From the NCBI GenBank assembly GCA_004335635.1, contig QAXH01005084.1:1-11966 (forward strand): DNA of 11,966 bases, given 5' to 3'. This DNA is from Chloromonas sp. AAM2. Lineage: Eukaryota; Chlorophyta; Chlorophyceae; Chlamydomonadales; Chlamydomonadaceae. Numbering within the stretch: position 1 is the stretch's first letter; every line of letters starts with the position of its first letter. A program made the position numbers and the translations under genes. Shown here piece by piece: positions 9,162 to 11,966 of this stretch. The notes under the pieces are model-generated. The model was given only the letters and a program-made list of their open reading frames with translations, did not search any database and was not told the DNA's origin.

Positions 9162-11360
9162 ATGAATCTAGGGGTGCTCGCCCGCAACGTAGGCATCAGA
9201 GATCCTGAAGTCATTGCCAAGGCGCAAGAACTTGTTCGACTGGCGACGCTCAAGATTCCGGGAGGCCTTGGACAGGTGGGAGGCTTTGCGGCAGCAAAGG
9301 CACTTCATGCAGCTGCTCTGGCAGATTGTTGTAAATGTCTGCTTGTCTTCAATCCTTCGTGCAGGGAGAGGTTTGCAAGGCAGCTGTGTGCCTGGAGCTC
9401 GCCTGCAGCACGTAGGTACCGTATTTGTTGGCCATTTGCAGCAGAGCAGTGGATCATGCAACACAGCCATGATTGTGATGCTCATGGCTATTTGCCATGA
9501 AGATCTTGCATGCTGCTTCCGCCCTGCCGCAGGCTACACATCACAACTTGAGCATGCAACACGACCTTGCGCCCTGTCTGAGAACCAACAGTAGCCATTC
9601 CAGGCATGCCATGAGTTTCACTCTTATGACACGTCTTCATGAGCGCCTTGCATGCTACCCCCATTGCCACACGCTACATTCAACGTGGCCATTCTGAACC
9701 TTTCACCTTGCATGTCCTAACACTGCTACCTCACAGGTGTTCACATGTCGTTCCTCCTAGCCGGGACATCTTTGTGCGCTATGGTTGCGCAAGCAAGAAG
9801 GTCTACATGACAGCATTCGGCCTGTGCCAAAAAGTGCTGAATGTAGGCGCAGCGCCCCCCACTATATCGGAGCTGGCATTGAAGTGTGGCTGTGAAACCC
9901 TAGCAAAGGTGCGCCACCTGCAAGCAACATGACATTGTCCAGGTCCACCGAAAGCGGAAAGCAGGAACAAAGACAGAACAATGATGTGCCATAGCCTTAC
10001 TATGATTGGCAGCATGTTGTCACGCTGTACCTAATCTGCTGCCACATTGCCATCACAGTGTGATGTCCATGGTTAAGTGCACTGACCTGAGAAATGTCCC
10101 ATGCTGCATGCACACCCCATGTTCCATGCTGCATGCACACCGCATGTTCCATGCTGCATGCACACCCCATGTCCCATGCTGCATGCACACCGCATGTCCC
10201 ATGCTGCATGCACACCCCATGTCCCATGCTGCATGCACACCGCATGTTCCATGCTGCACAGGCTAGTCTTAAACCACATGCTGCGGCCTGCTTACACATG
10301 CCTGTGATCTGCTGCTGGCCTTCGTATCCCCGCCTGTGCAGCCTGCTGAGATTCTCCTGGCTCTGTACCGCAAGCGCTTCAACCAGCGCCTGGCTGCCAG
10401 CGCCACTGGCAGCCTCCCTGCCGCACCAGCCAGCACCAGCCAGCAGCCCACAGCCAGGGGCCAGGCGCCCGCTGCAGCTGGCCTCAGCTCTGGCTGCTCC
10501 ACCAGCGGCCGGGGCCCAGCCCAGGCGCAGGCAGACTTCAGCCGCCCAGCGTTTGCTGTGGCAGCCCTGCAGCTCACAGCAGCGGCCCATGGCTGTGGTA
10601 AGGGACAGGTGAGGCAGATATCGTTGTGACCTTCACAGTGTTACCAATAATAATATGGCGTATGCGTGTTGGTGACGAACAGTGCCCGCCTGTGCAGTTT
10701 ATGTTGAGGGCGGTAAGACGGTGTAGCCAAGGCGAATTGAATACATGTGTTGTATGTATCATTGTTGAGAACCACATACTTCTGTTGCTCTTGCATATGC
10801 ATGGGTGCCTGGAATCATCGACCGCTGGCACTGCACCGTCTTGCTGCCCGCAGATAAAGCTAGATGTGCGCAAGGTGTTGCAACAGCTGGGTATAGAGTC
10901 CGCCCAGTACCAGCCCGTGGTTGAAGGCATACGTGAGCTATGCGGCCCCGAGCTAGGAGAGCCGCCCAAGACGGCAGAGGGACAGGAAAAGCCCTCGGAG
11001 GACCAGGGTGAAGGCGGAGGGCAGGGCGAGAGTGATGCGGGGGTGGAGGTGCGTGTGGCAGGCAGCCGGCGGAAAGCGGCCAAGGCGGGCAGCGGGAGAG
11101 GCAGAGGGAAAGGGACTGGCGCGGCTGATGATGAAGACAATGAAGAGGAGGAGGTGGTTGGGCAGCGCAAGGTGCGAACGAAAGCCAAGCGGACGAAACG
11201 GGCGCGGCAAGCAGAGCGGAGCGAGGACGAGAGTGGGGACGGCGGCGGAGAGGAGGGTGACTTGGCGGTGGAGGAGCGATGGGAGGTGGTGGCCAAGGCT
11301 GGTCAGGGCGAGGAGGAGGGAGAGTGTGCGGGACGGCCCAAGAAGCGCCAGACCAGGTGA
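9162..11360 (+). CDS. ORC6: Origin recognition complex subunit 6 (ORC6)
   Basis: Exons: 9162-9275, 9365-9411, 9737-9908, 10342-10608, 10854-11360 (TGA); 368 residues, phases consistent. Known role: ORC6 is the smallest subunit of the nuclear complex that marks replication origins and helps load the MCM helicase; its N-terminal half consists of TFIIB/cyclin-like folds. Seen here: MNLGVLARNVGIRDPEVIAK (1-20) matches the start of plant ORC6 and fixes the chosen ATG; GEVCKAAVCLELACS (39-53); an ASKKVYMTAFGLCQKVLN block and a TISELALKCGC block (exon 3); LLALYRKRF (116-124) and DFSRPAFAVAALQL (176-189) of the second fold; then IKLDVRKVLQQLG (201-213). An Ala/Ser/Pro/Gln-rich linker of about 47 residues (129-175) sits where plant proteins have only a few. 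The tail (about 231-368) is acidic and Gly-rich with basic clusters KVRTKAKRTKRARQ (306-319) and RPKKRQTR (361-368), plausible nuclear localisation signals. Intron 3 holds a minisatellite. Confidence 0.93.
10094..10258. repeat. 25-bp minisatellite in ORC6 intron 3
   Basis: Six full 25-bp units plus a 15-base partial one, each with ATG(T)YCCATGC, then the 8-bp palindrome TGCATGCA, then CACC(C/G)C. Units alternate strictly between CCCC and CCGC at the end (C,G,C,G,C,G), so the array has a 50-bp higher-order period. Because 25 is not a multiple of 3 and no unit contains a stop in several frames, the array reads open on both strands and creates repetitive spurious proteins. It lies wholly inside intron 9909-10341. 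Confidence 0.93.
10698..10712 (+). other. Possible 15-nt in-phase microexon in ORC6 intron 4
   Basis: Within intron 10609-10853 the 15 bases TTTATGTTGAGGGCG are preceded by a strong acceptor (CCTGTGCAG) and followed by a strong donor (GTAAGA). Inclusion would add five residues (FMLRA) between residues 200 and 201 without changing frame. The ORC6 alignment to plants does not need these residues, so this is only a candidate for alternative splicing. Confidence 0.25.
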
Positions 11361-11733
11361 GGCCAGGGCACGAGACAGCGAGTGTAGTGTTAGCAAGTGT
11401 GGGTGTCTGCGTCTGAGACATGAGTGCCTCAATTTGCACTTGCTTTCTGGCAATGTGGGCGGTACATGATGTGCAAGAAGCTGAGGTAAGAGGAATGAGG
11501 TACAGGGCAACAAGACTGGTCAGGAAATTGTCTTGCTTAACGGCAACCAAATAACCATGTTGTTCAAAATAAACAACACCTGGACCCTATGCTCATAACA
11601 TACAAAAGAGATCAATCGACCAACCTGCGGCCACTATAATCGTGCAGCAACAACCATGGCATAGTTGCACAAGGCCCATCGTGCGAATGGCTAAGCATGT
11701 GGTTGATGGAGTGGGCATCTGGCTGCGTAGCAA
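11361..11733. other. 3' flank of ORC6
   Basis: No gene is supported. The ORC6 TGA (11358-11360) is followed by non-coding sequence containing an AATAAA at 11568-11573 but no TGTAA. Whether AATAAA is used as a poly(A) signal here is unknown. The stretch ends at the 23-bp tandem array. Confidence 0.5.
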
Positions 11734-11966
11734 TAGGGTACCGGGGCACTTGGCACTAGGGTACTGGGGCACTTGGCACTAGGGTGCCGGGGCACTTGGC
11801 ACTAGGGTGCCGGGGCACTTGGCACTAGGGTGCCGGGGCACCTGGCACTAGGGTGCCGGGGCACCTGGCACTAGGGCACCGGGGCACCTGGCACTAGGGC
11901 ACCGGGGCACTTGGCACTAGGGCACCGGGGCACTTGGCACTAGGGCACCGGGGCACTTGGCACTAG
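11734..11966. repeat. 23-bp GC-rich tandem array, running off the window edge
   Basis: Ten complete 23-bp units and the first 3 bases of an eleventh, with no indels. Each unit begins TAGGG, has a CCGGGGCAC core (CTGGGGCAC in unit 2) and ends TGGCAC. Variants change in blocks along the array: GGTACC (unit 1), GGTACT (2), GGTGCC (3-6), GGCACC (7-10), and independently CACCT instead of CACTT in units 5-7. Units 5 and 6 contain a perfect dyad GGTGCC-GG-GGCACC. The array probably continues to the right. Confidence 0.95.

Noticed and set aside
10000..10612. Repetitive proteins with CMQHGT/HAAW or MLHAHP motifs on both strands
   Set aside because: They are translations of the 25-bp minisatellite in ORC6 intron 3, which cycles through all frames, plus out-of-frame exon 4.
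10759..11550. Minus-strand open frames of 186 to 263 codons, Pro/Ser/His-rich
   Set aside because: They mirror the purine-rich, low-complexity ORC6 tail; absence of stops on the other strand follows from base composition.
11734..11966. Telomeric repeat or CRISPR array
   Set aside because: TAGGG occurs once per 23 bp rather than as a short telomeric unit, and the units are contiguous with no unique spacers.

Overview
The window looks like nuclear DNA of a green alga (Chlorophyta, probably a core chlorophyte). This is inferred from the gene content (an ORC6 whose N terminus resembles plant ORC6), short exons broken by many introns with GTGAGT-type donors and TGCAG-type acceptors, TGTAA motifs in one 3' flank, and abundant micro- and minisatellites in introns. 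No prokaryotic operon, CRISPR array, tRNA/rRNA, intact transposon or viral gene is visible.

Three protein genes lie head to tail on the + strand, each reassembled here from exons whose reading phase joins without a break. (1) 730-5040: the C-terminal catalytic part of a MINDY-3/MINDY-4 (FAM188) type deubiquitinase, 8 exons, with catalytic Cys and His visible; its 5' end is not resolved and probably lies left of the window. (2) 5426-8544: a complete 7-exon gene for a 315-residue tyrosine/dual-specificity phosphatase-like protein with a C-X5-R active site and an N terminus that looks like a plastid transit peptide. (3) 9162-11360: a complete 5-exon gene for ORC6, the small subunit of the origin recognition complex (368 residues), with an unusual low-complexity linker and a long charged tail.

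The gaps between genes are short (385 and 617 bases). The non-coding DNA carries most of the unusual structure: a CTCGG/ATCTG pentamer tract (505-559), a GTGA microsatellite that is itself a splice donor (1283-1313), an ATT-rich tract (about 2312-2432), an imperfect 67-bp duplication in a phosphatase intron (7448-7575), a 25-bp minisatellite in ORC6 intron 3 (10094-10258), and a 23-bp tandem array running off the right edge (11734-11966).

The three genes act in different processes (ubiquitin removal, dephosphorylation, DNA replication licensing), and nothing in the sequence shows they form one system. I see no new multi-gene system here. The points worth a second look concern gene structure (GC donor, satellite-embedded donor, possible 15-nt microexon, stop codon overlapping a donor, alternative ORC6 start) and repeats.
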